Assembly (NCBI GenBank): GCA_041671025.1
Contig: JBAZCI010000030.1
Coordinates: forward strand, 1 to 16,370
Source of the DNA: JBAZCI01 sp041671025
GTDB taxonomy: Bacteria > Patescibacteriota > Patescibacteriia > UBA10025
Reading direction: 5' to 3'
Length of the DNA: 16,370 nucleotides
Shown: positions 5,469 through 12,360 of the stretch, in pieces
Position numbering within the stretch: the first letter of the stretch is position 1
Layout: each line of letters starts with the position of its first letter
Program-made: the position numbers and the translations under genes
Notes under the pieces: model-generated
Told to the model about the DNA's origin: nothing
The model's database searches: none
What the model saw: the letters and a program-made list of their open reading frames with translations, nothing else

Positions 5469-6318
5469 CTTCGTCTTCATCCTCACGATCATCTGATGAT
5501 TGTTGTGTGGGGAGAGTGGTTACACCCGGAACGTTTGATGGTTGAGTCGTTTGTACGGATTGACCAAGCGAGCCGATACGCAGTGCAGTGAGTTGGTTCG
5601 TTGCCGTGGAGGAATGACTGCCCTGTCCGCCTTGGGTTGTAAATGCCGTTGTCGCATCTTTTCCGCAGTAGGGTATGATTTGGTTTGCCCCGCCCGGATG
5701 CCGGCTGATGTATGATGTCGCGTTATATACCTGGTTACTGATGATTAACCAGCAGTCGCTTGATGTCCGATGCAGGGCAACTGTTGCGGCATCCAGTACG
5801 GTTGTTGGGACTGCTTGAGTTTGTGTATTGGTCGACGGTGACGTGATTACAGGCGAGGTATTGATCGGAACCACAGTGTTTGGCAGAGTGGCTTGGGTAC
5901 CCGGAAGCACCTCGTTCAACGATCCGATTCGTAATCCGAGCAAGTCCTGTACTGCAGAAGTTGAGTGGCGTCCTTCACCGCCCTGTGTAAGGAAAGCGCT
6001 AGTCGCATCCGCCCCGCAGTAGGCGAGTATTCTGTCCGCTCCTCCAGGATGGGCGTCAATGTATGATGTCGCGTCGTACACGGAGTCCTGAATAAGGAGC
6101 CAGCAGTCGGCGCGCGTACGATGTTTGGCGATCGTTTCTTTATTCAACACTATTGAAGTAGTGGATGATTCCGGGATGGTCTGAATGTTCATATTGATTC
6201 CTTGGTTGGTGAATAATAGAGAATCTGAAGCAACGGTTTCATACGCATTCCAATACAACACAGAAAGAACGATAATGAGAATCGTTCCTAGAATACCGAT
6301 GGTAAGCTCTGATTTCAT
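5461..6318 (-). CDS. Membrane-anchored protein with two cytochrome b5-like domains
   Basis: 285 aa from the ATG at 6318; a longer frame to 6357 would start inside the -35 box. A signal anchor lies at about 5-24. Domain 1 (about 60-133) has IAKHRTRADCWLLIQDSVYD, HPGG with haem ligand H90, and RHSTSA with ligand H118. Domain 2 (about 178-250) has VALHRTSSDCWLIISNQVYN, HPGG with H207, and SHSST with H235. Both domains also hold a CW and a YCG cysteine (72/101 and 189/218), which could form a disulfide in each domain if they face outside. The linker (about 135-175) is rich in Thr, Pro and Val, and the tail is acidic (DDREDEDEDD). Both axial histidines are kept in both domains, so two b-type haems are expected. 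It is the first gene of the operon with the two-helix protein and msrA. Confidence 0.9.
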   Translation of the reverse strand: MKSELTIGILGTILIIVLSVLYWNAYETVASDSLLFTNQGINMNIQTIPESSTTSIVLNKETIAKHRTRADCWLLIQDSVYDATSYIDAHPGGADRILAYCGADATSAFLTQGGEGRHSTSAVQDLLGLRIGSLNEVLPGTQATLPNTVVPINTSPVITSPSTNTQTQAVPTTVLDAATVALHRTSSDCWLIISNQVYNATSYISRHPGGANQIIPYCGKDATTAFTTQGGQGSHSSTATNQLTALRIGSLGQSVQTTQPSNVPGVTTLPTQQSSDDREDEDEDD

Positions 6319-6328
6319 GGTATCTACT

Positions 6329-6357
6329 ACTATACGTAGTATTTTAATTTTTTGCAA
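6329..6357 (-). promoter_or_regulatory. Promoter of the b5 - membrane protein - msrA operon
   Basis: On the minus strand TTGCAA (6352-6357), a 17-bp spacer and TATAGT (6329-6334). Only 10 nt separate the -10 box from the ATG at 6318, so the leader is about 4 nt and holds no ribosome-binding site. TACTAC/GTAGTA around the -10 box form a short inverted repeat that could be an operator. Confidence 0.65.
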
Positions 6358-6396
6358 TGATAAATGTCTGTCACGTCATTGCCTTATGAGTATAGC

Positions 6397-6425
6397 AAAA
6401 AAATCGACACCCACAACGTGGCGTC
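6397..6425 (-). terminator. Rho-independent terminator after the Nudix gene
   Basis: On the minus strand GACGCCAC pairs with GTGGGTGTC (one bulge, one G-T pair) around a GTT loop, followed by GATTTTTTT. It lies 46 nt after the stop of the MutT-like gene. Confidence 0.75.
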
Positions 6426-6470
6426 TATATCAGAGGTGCAAAGTGCACACAGTGCGGCTGTGTCAGTTTG

Positions 6471-6989
6471 CTATTTTTTGTTTTCAAACAAACGTGACAA
6501 CGATACATCGTATACGTTGTGTTGATCATTTACCTTTGCGGTCAGGAAAAATACATTGCCCGCTACGATGTCTTTAAAGCAGTAATTCAGATCGTCGATG
6601 ACTTCATAATCGCTGTCGAGAACCCGGTCTTTGTGTAGCCAGACCAATATTCCGTCCGGTGTCGTTGTCCCGTGGGGGATATTTTTTGTTTTTACTTCAA
6701 CAGAAAAAAAGCACATTACCCAGTCTTCATCATAACCGCCCTCCAGCTTCACAAGTCCCGCGAACTGCATCTGGTCGGGAGAGATGCGTATGCCCGTTTC
6801 TTCCTCCGTTTCCCGTATTGCCGCGTCCAGGAAATTTTCACCCGGCTCAACGCGACCGCCGATTGAATTGAGTTTGCTCGCGTCGATCCACTTGTTCGGA
6901 TTGCGATGCAGCATCAAAAAATCATCTCCGCAGCGGATGAATATATTGACCGCAGTTTGGACTTTTCGAATGTATTTCGGATCGCTCAT
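6471..6989 (-). CDS. Nudix hydrolase, MutT/NUDT-like
   Basis: 172 aa. A complete Nudix box lies at residues 45-67 (G45, E51, R59-E60, E63-E64, G66), preceded by FLMLHRNPNKWIDASKLNSIGG, which is the usual substrate-side strand of MutT-like pyrophosphatases. The C-terminal part (LVWLHKDRVLDSDYEVIDDL, FFLTAKVND) is ordinary for single-domain members. The likely role is hydrolysis of modified nucleoside triphosphates such as 8-oxo-dGTP, or another nucleoside diphosphate-X; the sequence does not settle the substrate. No Shine-Dalgarno sequence is seen. It lies 51 nt after the M23/FG-GAP gene on the same strand, with a possible extended -10 (TGGTAAGAT) near 7020. Confidence 0.88.
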   Translation of the reverse strand: MSDPKYIRKVQTAVNIFIRCGDDFLMLHRNPNKWIDASKLNSIGGRVEPGENFLDAAIRETEEETGIRISPDQMQFAGLVKLEGGYDEDWVMCFFSVEVKTKNIPHGTTTPDGILVWLHKDRVLDSDYEVIDDLNYCFKDIVAGNVFFLTAKVNDQHNVYDVSLSRLFENKK

Positions 6990-7040
6990 GGTAACCGTGA
7001 GTAAGCTGATGGTCCTATCTTACCATGTATGCCCGGTCCT

Positions 7041-8594
7041 TTAGAAGCTTCCTTCTGGGTCAGGGGTTTGGAAAAAATCAAATTGTTGATTGTTCGAGGA
7101 AAGTGTCGGTTGTAATACAGCTCGAATAGATACGCGTCTCCCGCTGTTTGCAACTACATAGATCGTTCCCTGCGATCCGGTAATGTCATATCCGCTCCGC
7201 CACCATGTTTCATATTCATCAAAGCTGTCCAGCGGGGTGGCGCGCATGGAGAACAGGCGGAAGTGCGCTCCGCCGCCTTGAGCTGGCGCAGTAAGTATTT
7301 CTGAGGTTCCGTCGCCGTCGATGTCGTTCGCATCTACTCGAACTCCGCCGCGAAATAGCGGATCATATGCGAAAAACTGCCCGCGGAGGGTGCCGGAGAT
7401 GTCAAAGAGACGTACATGAGGGCCGCCACCCGGACCTGCGCCGACAATGATGATACCTTCAGTATTTTCTGTCGCTGCGGCGCCGGCAACATCAATGCCG
7501 CCGCGGAAACTTTCGGGAAACGCAGAAATGTCAGCGAGTATGTTTGTCTTGTGATCAAAGACGCGGACACGTGTTGCGGTACCCGGTCCGGTGCCCGCAA
7601 TAATTTCTTCGAGGCCGTCGTTATTCAGGTCAGCTGCAGCGAGACGTACGCCGCCTCTGAATGCCTGGTCAAAAGCAAAGAATTGCGTGATTAGTTTGCC
7701 CGACCAGTCAAAGATGCGTACCTGCGGTCCGCCGAGTGAAGCGATGCTGGTGATAATTTCATCAAGCCCATTCCCGTCGATGTCGCCTGTCGCAACATTC
7801 ACGCCGCCTTTGAATGTTTCCGGAAATGCGAAAAATTGTCCCGTAGCGACCCCCGTCTCATCAAACATGCGTACATGAGCTCCGCCTCCCGGACCTGCGC
7901 CGACGACGAGTTCGTCGCCTTCGTAGCGGTCATCCACGTTGCCGCGCGCAATGCTTGCACCTCCCTGGAATTCTCCGAACGGCACTATTTCATCATCAAT
8001 CTGCGGAGCGGGGACAAGTCTGTCGATTTTTGTTGCCGCCTGGAGTGATTCAAACGGATTAATCGCATTACCGTCCGGCCTCCGGATTTCAAAATGGAGA
8101 TGAGGTGTAGTTCTTTCCGCATTTCCGCTGTCTCCCATCCAACCGATCAGTTGCCCGGCGACCACGGGATTTCCGCGGCGCATGTCTGGCGCGTAGGCAA
8201 ACATGCCGCCGCCGAGGCCATCGTCTGTGCCCGGCCGGTCGTCGTTTACATGGTAGTAGTTGTATGCGTAGCCATCAGCGTCCGTTATTGTTACGGCGTA
8301 TCCCCACGACGGTTCAGGGTACGGTACATAGCGGACATATCCGTCGACAGCGGCGATCAGGAGCTGGCGCTTAAATCCGAGTAAGTCATTACCCTCATGC
8401 GTTCTCCCGCCTGACCGCGGAGCGCCGAAGTCATTTGAATACCTGACGTTACCAATAACGGGAAACGTCAGATTTCGAATTTCGGCCTGTGCCGGTGAAA
8501 TGTGGAGAAAAAAGGAAAAAAACAGGAAAAGTAAAAAAACGCTGAAAATATATTTTTTCAGCCTAAATGTTGAGACAAAATATTGTTGTAACAT
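7041..8594 (-). CDS. Secreted M23 metallopeptidase with FG-GAP-like repeats
   Basis: 517 aa. There is a signal peptide with a long hydrophobic core (about 15-31) and a likely cleavage after AQA (37). The M23 domain spans about 40-185 with all zinc motifs: HEGND (H66, D70), YYH (H115) and HLHFEI (H165, H167). This predicts an active peptidoglycan endopeptidase. Residues about 213-500 hold about five repeats of roughly 50-60 residues with the pattern GAGPGGG.HVR.FD...(G/A)QFFAF...F.GGV.VA. Several carry Ca2+-type DxDxDG loops (GDIDGNGLDE, ADLNNDGLEE, NDIDGDGTSE). One copy (GAAATENTEGI) has lost the loop. The repeats should form a beta-propeller-like surface domain. The start is supported by a TGCTATACT extended -10 ending 9 nt before the ATG. 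Confidence 0.93.
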   Translation of the reverse strand: MLQQYFVSTFRLKKYIFSVFLLFLFFSFFLHISPAQAEIRNLTFPVIGNVRYSNDFGAPRSGGRTHEGNDLLGFKRQLLIAAVDGYVRYVPYPEPSWGYAVTITDADGYAYNYYHVNDDRPGTDDGLGGGMFAYAPDMRRGNPVVAGQLIGWMGDSGNAERTTPHLHFEIRRPDGNAINPFESLQAATKIDRLVPAPQIDDEIVPFGEFQGGASIARGNVDDRYEGDELVVGAGPGGGAHVRMFDETGVATGQFFAFPETFKGGVNVATGDIDGNGLDEIITSIASLGGPQVRIFDWSGKLITQFFAFDQAFRGGVRLAAADLNNDGLEEIIAGTGPGTATRVRVFDHKTNILADISAFPESFRGGIDVAGAAATENTEGIIIVGAGPGGGPHVRLFDISGTLRGQFFAYDPLFRGGVRVDANDIDGDGTSEILTAPAQGGGAHFRLFSMRATPLDSFDEYETWWRSGYDITGSQGTIYVVANSGRRVSIRAVLQPTLSSNNQQFDFFQTPDPEGSF

Positions 8595-8603
8595 AGCTCA
8601 AGG

Positions 8604-8612
8604 AGTATAGCA
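8604..8612 (-). promoter_or_regulatory. Extended -10 promoter of the M23/FG-GAP gene
   Basis: TGCTATACT on the minus strand, 9 nt before the ATG at 8594, giving a leader of about 2-3 nt. No matching -35 is seen, as is usual for extended -10 promoters. Confidence 0.55.
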
Positions 8613-8660
8613 CATATCTTGAGGATTCGCTTTGTAGTCGATTACAAGCATATATTCTCT

Positions 8661-8802
8661 CCGCACCCTGGAAAGGGTGCTCTTCTTATATATGTTGCGC
8701 AGGCACAGCGGTCTGCGCTATGGTTGATATTAATAATATAGAGCAGCCCGCCGAGGCTGCGATGGTTTTAAATTATACAAGAGCACCCTTTCCAGGGTGC
8801 GG
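8661..8802. repeat. 142-bp composite inverted-repeat element (REPIN/MITE-like)
   Basis: A perfect 24-bp inverted repeat has arms 8661-8684 and 8779-8802. Each arm is itself a hairpin: GCACCCT, GGAA loop, AGGGTGC (8663-8680), and its mirror copy. Between the arms are two more hairpins: GCGCAG/CTGCGC (8697-8702 and 8713-8718) and GCAGCC/GGCTGC (8743-8748 and 8755-8760). This is the layout of two REP units in opposite orientation. It has no coding capacity and fills the gap between two minus-strand genes. No RAYT transposase is in the window. Confidence 0.85.
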
Positions 8803-8837
8803 TGTAGTATGTAATGAGAAAAAAATTATGACGATTT

Positions 8838-9926
8838 CTATTGAGGAATTTTTTTAACCCATTGAGAAATAATCTTTTTTACTTGCGCAAGTTCATGTGG
8901 CTCGTAAAATCCGTGTTTTGCACCTTTGATGACATGAAGCTCTTTTGGTCCGCTGACCTTGTTGATGAGCATTTGCTGGTGTGCAAGTGGAGTACTCGTG
9001 TCCTGGTCACCTACAATACCAAGGACGGGCATGGTAAGTTTGTGTGCATCTGGAAGTACGTCATACGCTTGAAGATCAACAATGCTGGACCAGGGTATCT
9101 TCGATATCACGCCGGGCTTTGAGTTACTCGCGACTTTACGGAAACCGTCTTTTTTCCATTGATCAAGCTTTTCCTGCGAATGTCTGGCTTTGCTCAACCT
9201 GCCTGAAATAACCGTAGCCGTCGGAGCGAGTGCACGAACTTCTTCGGGGTGTTTTTGAGCATATACCGTCACGCAGATGCCTCCGAGGCTGTGGCCGACG
9301 AGAATGAAGGGTGTTTGATACCATCGCTGTTTTTTTGCCCACAGGATAATGTCTTCGAGGTCGGAATAGTAGTTGACGATAGACGCTTTTTCAATTGTTC
9401 CTTCGCTTTCACCAATCGTATTAGCGGTATCAAAAGTGACAACAGTACATCCGCCTTCAAAAAAGGCTTCGGCATAGGCGCGAATTGATTTTTGTTCCTT
9501 AAATCCGCCCATGCCATGCATGATAAAGACAAGCCCTTTTGCAGAAGGATGCTGTTCAACAACAACAGAAAGCTTCTGGTGATGTCGGTTGCTTACCCAT
9601 ATTTTTTCTCCTCTTTTTTTATCAAACATTCCCTTACTCCACCGTTGTTCAATATATACCATTCGCCACCACATTTTCCCTAGAAAAAATCCGCCGACAG
9701 CACCTACAATGAGCAGTCCATATTGGAGAGCAGGGTGGAGCGCGCATGATCCTTTGCCAAAAGAGGTATACCAAATAATATGTCGTGACCCCTGCGCCCA
9801 GGAGAGGTACGTTGCTTCAATAGCGGCATGAGCGAGGATGCTTAAAAGTACACCAAGAAATACTGATGCGATACTATACACAGCATGTTTACCGGGTGTT
9901 GGTCGTAAATTGGCAGAGAGTAACAT
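8838..9926 (-). CDS. Membrane-anchored alpha/beta hydrolase with CPR-type N-terminal membrane domain
   Basis: 362 aa from the ATG at 9926. The longer frame to 9935 would start inside the -10 box. Residues 1-95 form a two-helix membrane domain (about 17-37 and 68-85; motifs LRPTPGKHAVYSIASVFLG, LQYGLLIVGAVGGFFLGKMWWRMVYIE) that I recall as a separate small protein in many CPR genomes. Residues about 115-362 are an alpha/beta hydrolase: oxyanion-region HGMGG (137-141), nucleophile S213 in GHSLGG, acid D307 or D309 (GDQDTSTP) and H338 (GAKHGF). The family covers lipases, esterases and acyltransferase-like enzymes; the substrate is unknown, with a lipid plausible because of the anchor. The hydrolase may face the cytosol or outside, depending on helix topology. 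Confidence 0.9.
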   Translation of the reverse strand: MLLSANLRPTPGKHAVYSIASVFLGVLLSILAHAAIEATYLSWAQGSRHIIWYTSFGKGSCALHPALQYGLLIVGAVGGFFLGKMWWRMVYIEQRWSKGMFDKKRGEKIWVSNRHHQKLSVVVEQHPSAKGLVFIMHGMGGFKEQKSIRAYAEAFFEGGCTVVTFDTANTIGESEGTIEKASIVNYYSDLEDIILWAKKQRWYQTPFILVGHSLGGICVTVYAQKHPEEVRALAPTATVISGRLSKARHSQEKLDQWKKDGFRKVASNSKPGVISKIPWSSIVDLQAYDVLPDAHKLTMPVLGIVGDQDTSTPLAHQQMLINKVSGPKELHVIKGAKHGFYEPHELAQVKKIISQWVKKIPQ

Positions 9927-9933
9927 CGAGTGC

Positions 9934-9962
9934 ACTATACCGTTTTTTTACTCACTTTTCAA
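9934..9962 (-). promoter_or_regulatory. Promoter of the minus-strand hydrolase, leaderless
   Basis: On the minus strand TTGAAA (9957-9962), a 17-bp spacer and TATAGT (9934-9939). Seven nt separate the -10 box from the ATG at 9926, so transcription should begin at or within one base of the start codon. Confidence 0.7.
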
Positions 9963-9980
9963 TCAGGAATACAAATATGC

Positions 9981-10009
9981 TGGACAACTCCTACAGACTG
10001 TAGTATCTT
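9981..10009 (+). promoter_or_regulatory. Possible promoter of the plus-strand hydrolase
   Basis: TGGACA (9981-9986), a 17-bp spacer and TATCTT (10004-10009). This gives a leader of about 14 nt with no Shine-Dalgarno sequence. It is divergent from the promoter at 9934-9962. Confidence 0.4.
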
Positions 10010-10029
10010 GATCAGGCATGTAAAAATCT

Positions 10030-11103
10030 ATGTATACGAAAAGAATAGCAGGTATTATCGGACTATTCGTTATCGCAGGCATCGCTGTCTACGGGTTTTT
10101 GCAATTTAATTCATCTGTATCCAATACTTCCGCTCCCGTCGCACAAAATACTGGATTGCCAAATGCCGTTGCGGAGGAGAGCGCACTTCCCCAGACCGAG
10201 GCGTCAGGAGACGTACGCGGCGCAACAACTGACGTACATCCCATCTCACTTCCTGCGCTGATGGACAAAACATTTGACGGGCGTGAGTTTACGGTCGGAC
10301 GCGTGCTGGGTACTAACTCTGCATATACGCGTTATTACATCACCTATATGAGCGGAAGCCTAAACATATCGGGCATCATGAATGTGCCTACAGGTGACGG
10401 ACCCTTTCCCGTTCTGATTTTGAATCACGGATATATTGATCCGGCGGTGTATACAAACGGACGAGGCTTGAAGCGTGAACAGGATTATCTCGCACGTCGC
10501 GGATATGTTGTCATACATCCGGACTATCGCAATCATGCGGAGTCGGATGATGATCCCGAGTATGAAGTAAACTTTCGGCTTGGCTATACTGAAGACGTTA
10601 TTAATGTCATTAAGGCTGTTCAAGCTGCGGGTCTTTCATATGTGGACGGAAGCCGAATCGGGATGCTCGGGCATTCAATGGGTGGCGGGGTTACCCAAAA
10701 CGTACTTGTCGTTGCCCCTGATCTAGTACAGGCAGCGGTATTGTTTGCGCCGGTGAGCCGCAATGCAGTCGAAAATTATGAACGGTGGACAGAACGCAGA
10801 CCGGAAGTTGCACGGCAAATCGTCGAACGATTTGGAACGCCGGCTGAAAATCCGGAGTTTTGGAAAAATATTTCCGCCTCGACATTTTTTGATCGGATTC
10901 AGGCTCCCGTCATGATCCATCATGGGACGACGGATGAATCGGTGCCTATCGAATGGTCTGATCGTTTGACCGATCAGCTTCAATCGCTGGAAAAGAGCGT
11001 TGAGTATTTTGTATATCAAAATCAGCCACATGAGTTTACGAGCTCCTGGGGACAAGTAATGCAACGGACGGTTGATTTTTTTGATACACACGTTAAAGGT
11101 TAA
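10030..11103 (+). CDS. Exported, membrane-anchored alpha/beta hydrolase (S9/dienelactone-hydrolase-like)
   Basis: 357 aa. An N-terminal anchor (about 5-24) and a low-complexity linker (about 27-68) precede a globular hydrolase. Motifs are FPVLILNHGYIDP (oxyanion loop), RGYVVIHPDYRNHAESD, nucleophile S216 in GHSMGGG, acid D302 in HHGTTDESVP, and H334 in NQPHEF. This is the layout of prolyl-oligopeptidase-like and dienelactone-hydrolase-like enzymes without an N-terminal propeller. Substrates may be short peptides or esters; the sequence does not decide. The anchor places the enzyme on the outer face of the cytoplasmic membrane. It is divergent from the other hydrolase, which has a different fold subtype and anchor, so the two are not a recent duplication. 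Confidence 0.9.
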   Translation: MYTKRIAGIIGLFVIAGIAVYGFLQFNSSVSNTSAPVAQNTGLPNAVAEESALPQTEASGDVRGATTDVHPISLPALMDKTFDGREFTVGRVLGTNSAYTRYYITYMSGSLNISGIMNVPTGDGPFPVLILNHGYIDPAVYTNGRGLKREQDYLARRGYVVIHPDYRNHAESDDDPEYEVNFRLGYTEDVINVIKAVQAAGLSYVDGSRIGMLGHSMGGGVTQNVLVVAPDLVQAAVLFAPVSRNAVENYERWTERRPEVARQIVERFGTPAENPEFWKNISASTFFDRIQAPVMIHHGTTDESVPIEWSDRLTDQLQSLEKSVEYFVYQNQPHEFTSSWGQVMQRTVDFFDTHVKG

Positions 11104-11127
11104 GATACATACAGACGACTACTCATC

Positions 11128-11147
11128 GCGCACACTAAAGTGTGCGC
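11128..11147 (+). repeat. Hairpin with GCGCACACT stem, copy 1
   Basis: A perfect 9-bp stem GCGCACACT/AGTGTGCGC with an AA loop, 24 nt after the hydrolase stop. It is followed by TTGGCGTATTTGC, which has too few T for a strong terminator. The same stem recurs at 11872-11893. Confidence 0.8.
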
Positions 11148-11176
11148 TTGGCGTATTTGCAATCACTGGGTATACT
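11148..11176 (+). promoter_or_regulatory. Promoter of the 11208 gene
   Basis: TTGGCG (11148-11153), a 17-bp spacer and TATACT (11171-11176). The -35 box touches the end of the hairpin. The predicted leader is about 25 nt, with no clear Shine-Dalgarno sequence. Confidence 0.5.
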
Positions 11177-11207
11177 TTGAACAGGCTTATTCATAACATA
11201 CATATAT

Positions 11208-11846
11208 ATGCGTATAGCAATAATCGTCGGAGTCATTGTCATTCTCCTCGGAGGAGGGGCGTGGTATTTTATGCAATCTGAAACGGACGAAACAAACACG
11301 AATTCCGAGACTACAGCTCAAAATACGGATGTACGCAGCATTGCTCAAATTATGGAAAAAGGGGATTCAATGAAATGCACATTTTCACAGAACGACCAAT
11401 ATGCAGTCCAGAGTTGGACGATGTATGTTGATGGACAAAAAGTGCGCGGTGATTATACCGCCACCGGGACTGACGTTAATGCAACTCCCTGGAACGGACA
11501 TATTCTCAGCGATGGTGAATGGCATTACAACTGGGGTACCTACCAGGGACAGAATGTTGCAACGAAGGTTAAGCTTTCATCTATCGAAACTGACGTGAAT
11601 GTAAATTCGAACACGAACGTACAGACATACGACTACGATCAATCAACTAATATGGATTGTGACGACTGGCGCGTGGACAATTCATTATTTGTCCCTCCTT
11701 CAGATGTTTCCTTTACTGACCTGAGTGCGCAGATGGAACAGATAGAAGCAATGACCAACACTGCGCAAGCAACGCAGTGTGCCGCGTGTGATGCTACCGG
11801 TGACGCCTCAACTCGCGAGACCTGCCGGCAGGCTCTCGGGTGCTGA
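11208..11846 (+). CDS. Exported, membrane-anchored hypothetical protein (LolA-like fold?)
   Basis: 212 aa. An N-terminal signal anchor (about 3-22, VGVIVILLGGGAWYFM) is followed by a polar Asn/Thr-rich linker (25-42). The domain from about 45 to 170 has short beta segments: MKCTFS, SWTMYVDGQKVRGDY, HILSDGEWHYNW. It then has MDCDDWRVDNSLFVPPSDVSFTD, whose C..W.VD.S.F..P order recalls LolA/LolB-like outer-surface proteins. That match is by eye only. The C-terminal tail (about 175-212) contains CAAC and two further cysteines, so disulfides or metal binding outside the cell are possible. It is a single gene with its own promoter and a strong terminator. Confidence 0.75.
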   Translation: MRIAIIVGVIVILLGGGAWYFMQSETDETNTNSETTAQNTDVRSIAQIMEKGDSMKCTFSQNDQYAVQSWTMYVDGQKVRGDYTATGTDVNATPWNGHILSDGEWHYNWGTYQGQNVATKVKLSSIETDVNVNSNTNVQTYDYDQSTNMDCDDWRVDNSLFVPPSDVSFTDLSAQMEQIEAMTNTAQATQCAACDATGDASTRETCRQALGC

Positions 11847-11869
11847 TACGACAACATGTAATGACACGC

Positions 11870-11904
11870 AAGCGCACACTGGAGAGTGTGCGCTTGAAGT
11901 TTTT
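11870..11904 (+). terminator. Rho-independent terminator, hairpin copy 2
   Basis: An 11-bp perfect stem AAGCGCACACT/AGTGTGCGCTT with a GGAG loop (11870-11895), followed by GAAGTTTTT. It shares its core stem with the hairpin at 11128-11147. Confidence 0.85.
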
Positions 11905-11911
11905 CTCACTC

Positions 11912-12358
11912 CTATTTCTTCCTCGTTTTTTCGTAGTGCGCAATATACTGATTGACCGAAACCATGCCGATCACCTTGCCGATGACATCGAGCGGCAGAT
12001 CCTCGATTCTTTTGAATCGAACGCATGACTTGCCCATGTTGAGCTTCTTGCCCCGCTTACGGAATTGTTCACGAAACCACTTTGCCGTCTTGGTGCTTCC
12101 GTAGACATTCATCAGGTAGACGGCCATATAGTTCTTTTGCGACCCAAGTGCGGCATATGCGAGTGGCTGACCGTTGTACGTATGGGGGTACCGCTTTAAT
12201 GGAATTTCGTACGTGATCATGCCCCAGTTCATTGATTCGACGTATCCTTTGGGCAAATTTTTCAAAATAACTTTTCGCACAGCACTAAGACCCGCACGTC
12301 GATCAGCGGGTAGGCTTTTGAGATATTCGGGAACCGTGGACGCTTTCGATGAAACCAT
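11912..12358 (-). CDS. DUF1801 family protein
   Basis: 148 aa. The motifs VPEYLKSLPADRRAGLSAVRKVI, YVESMNWGMITYEIP, PLAYAALGSQKNYMAVYLM and MGKSCVRFKRIEDLPLDVIGKVI are those of DUF1801 (YdhG-like), a small alpha/beta fold of unknown function often found as a stand-alone protein. The C-terminus is basic (HYEKTRKK). It begins 2 nt after the cupin stop, so the two are co-transcribed. Its end faces the terminator of the convergent gene at 11208-11846. Confidence 0.9.
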   Translation of the reverse strand: MVSSKASTVPEYLKSLPADRRAGLSAVRKVILKNLPKGYVESMNWGMITYEIPLKRYPHTYNGQPLAYAALGSQKNYMAVYLMNVYGSTKTAKWFREQFRKRGKKLNMGKSCVRFKRIEDLPLDVIGKVIGMVSVNQYIAHYEKTRKK

Positions 12359-12360
12359 GG

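Noticed and set aside
6389..6416. Second promoter for the b5 operon (TTGTGG-16-TATACT)
   Set aside because: It lies inside the terminator stem and T-run; the promoter at 6329-6357 is better spaced and nearer the start.
7334..8384. Open frames opposite the M23/FG-GAP gene
   Set aside because: They are shadows of a repeat-rich coding region and have no motifs, promoters or Shine-Dalgarno sequences.
8661..8802. CRISPR array or integron attC site
   Set aside because: There are only two arms, in inverted orientation, with no regular spacers and no attC-type core sites.
8779..8802. Terminator for the hydrolase gene at 8838
   Set aside because: On the minus strand the hairpin is followed by TCTTG rather than a T-run.
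10030..11103. Recent duplication giving the two hydrolases
   Set aside because: The anchors, motif contexts (GHSLGG against GHSMGGG) and acid loops differ, so they belong to separate subfamilies.
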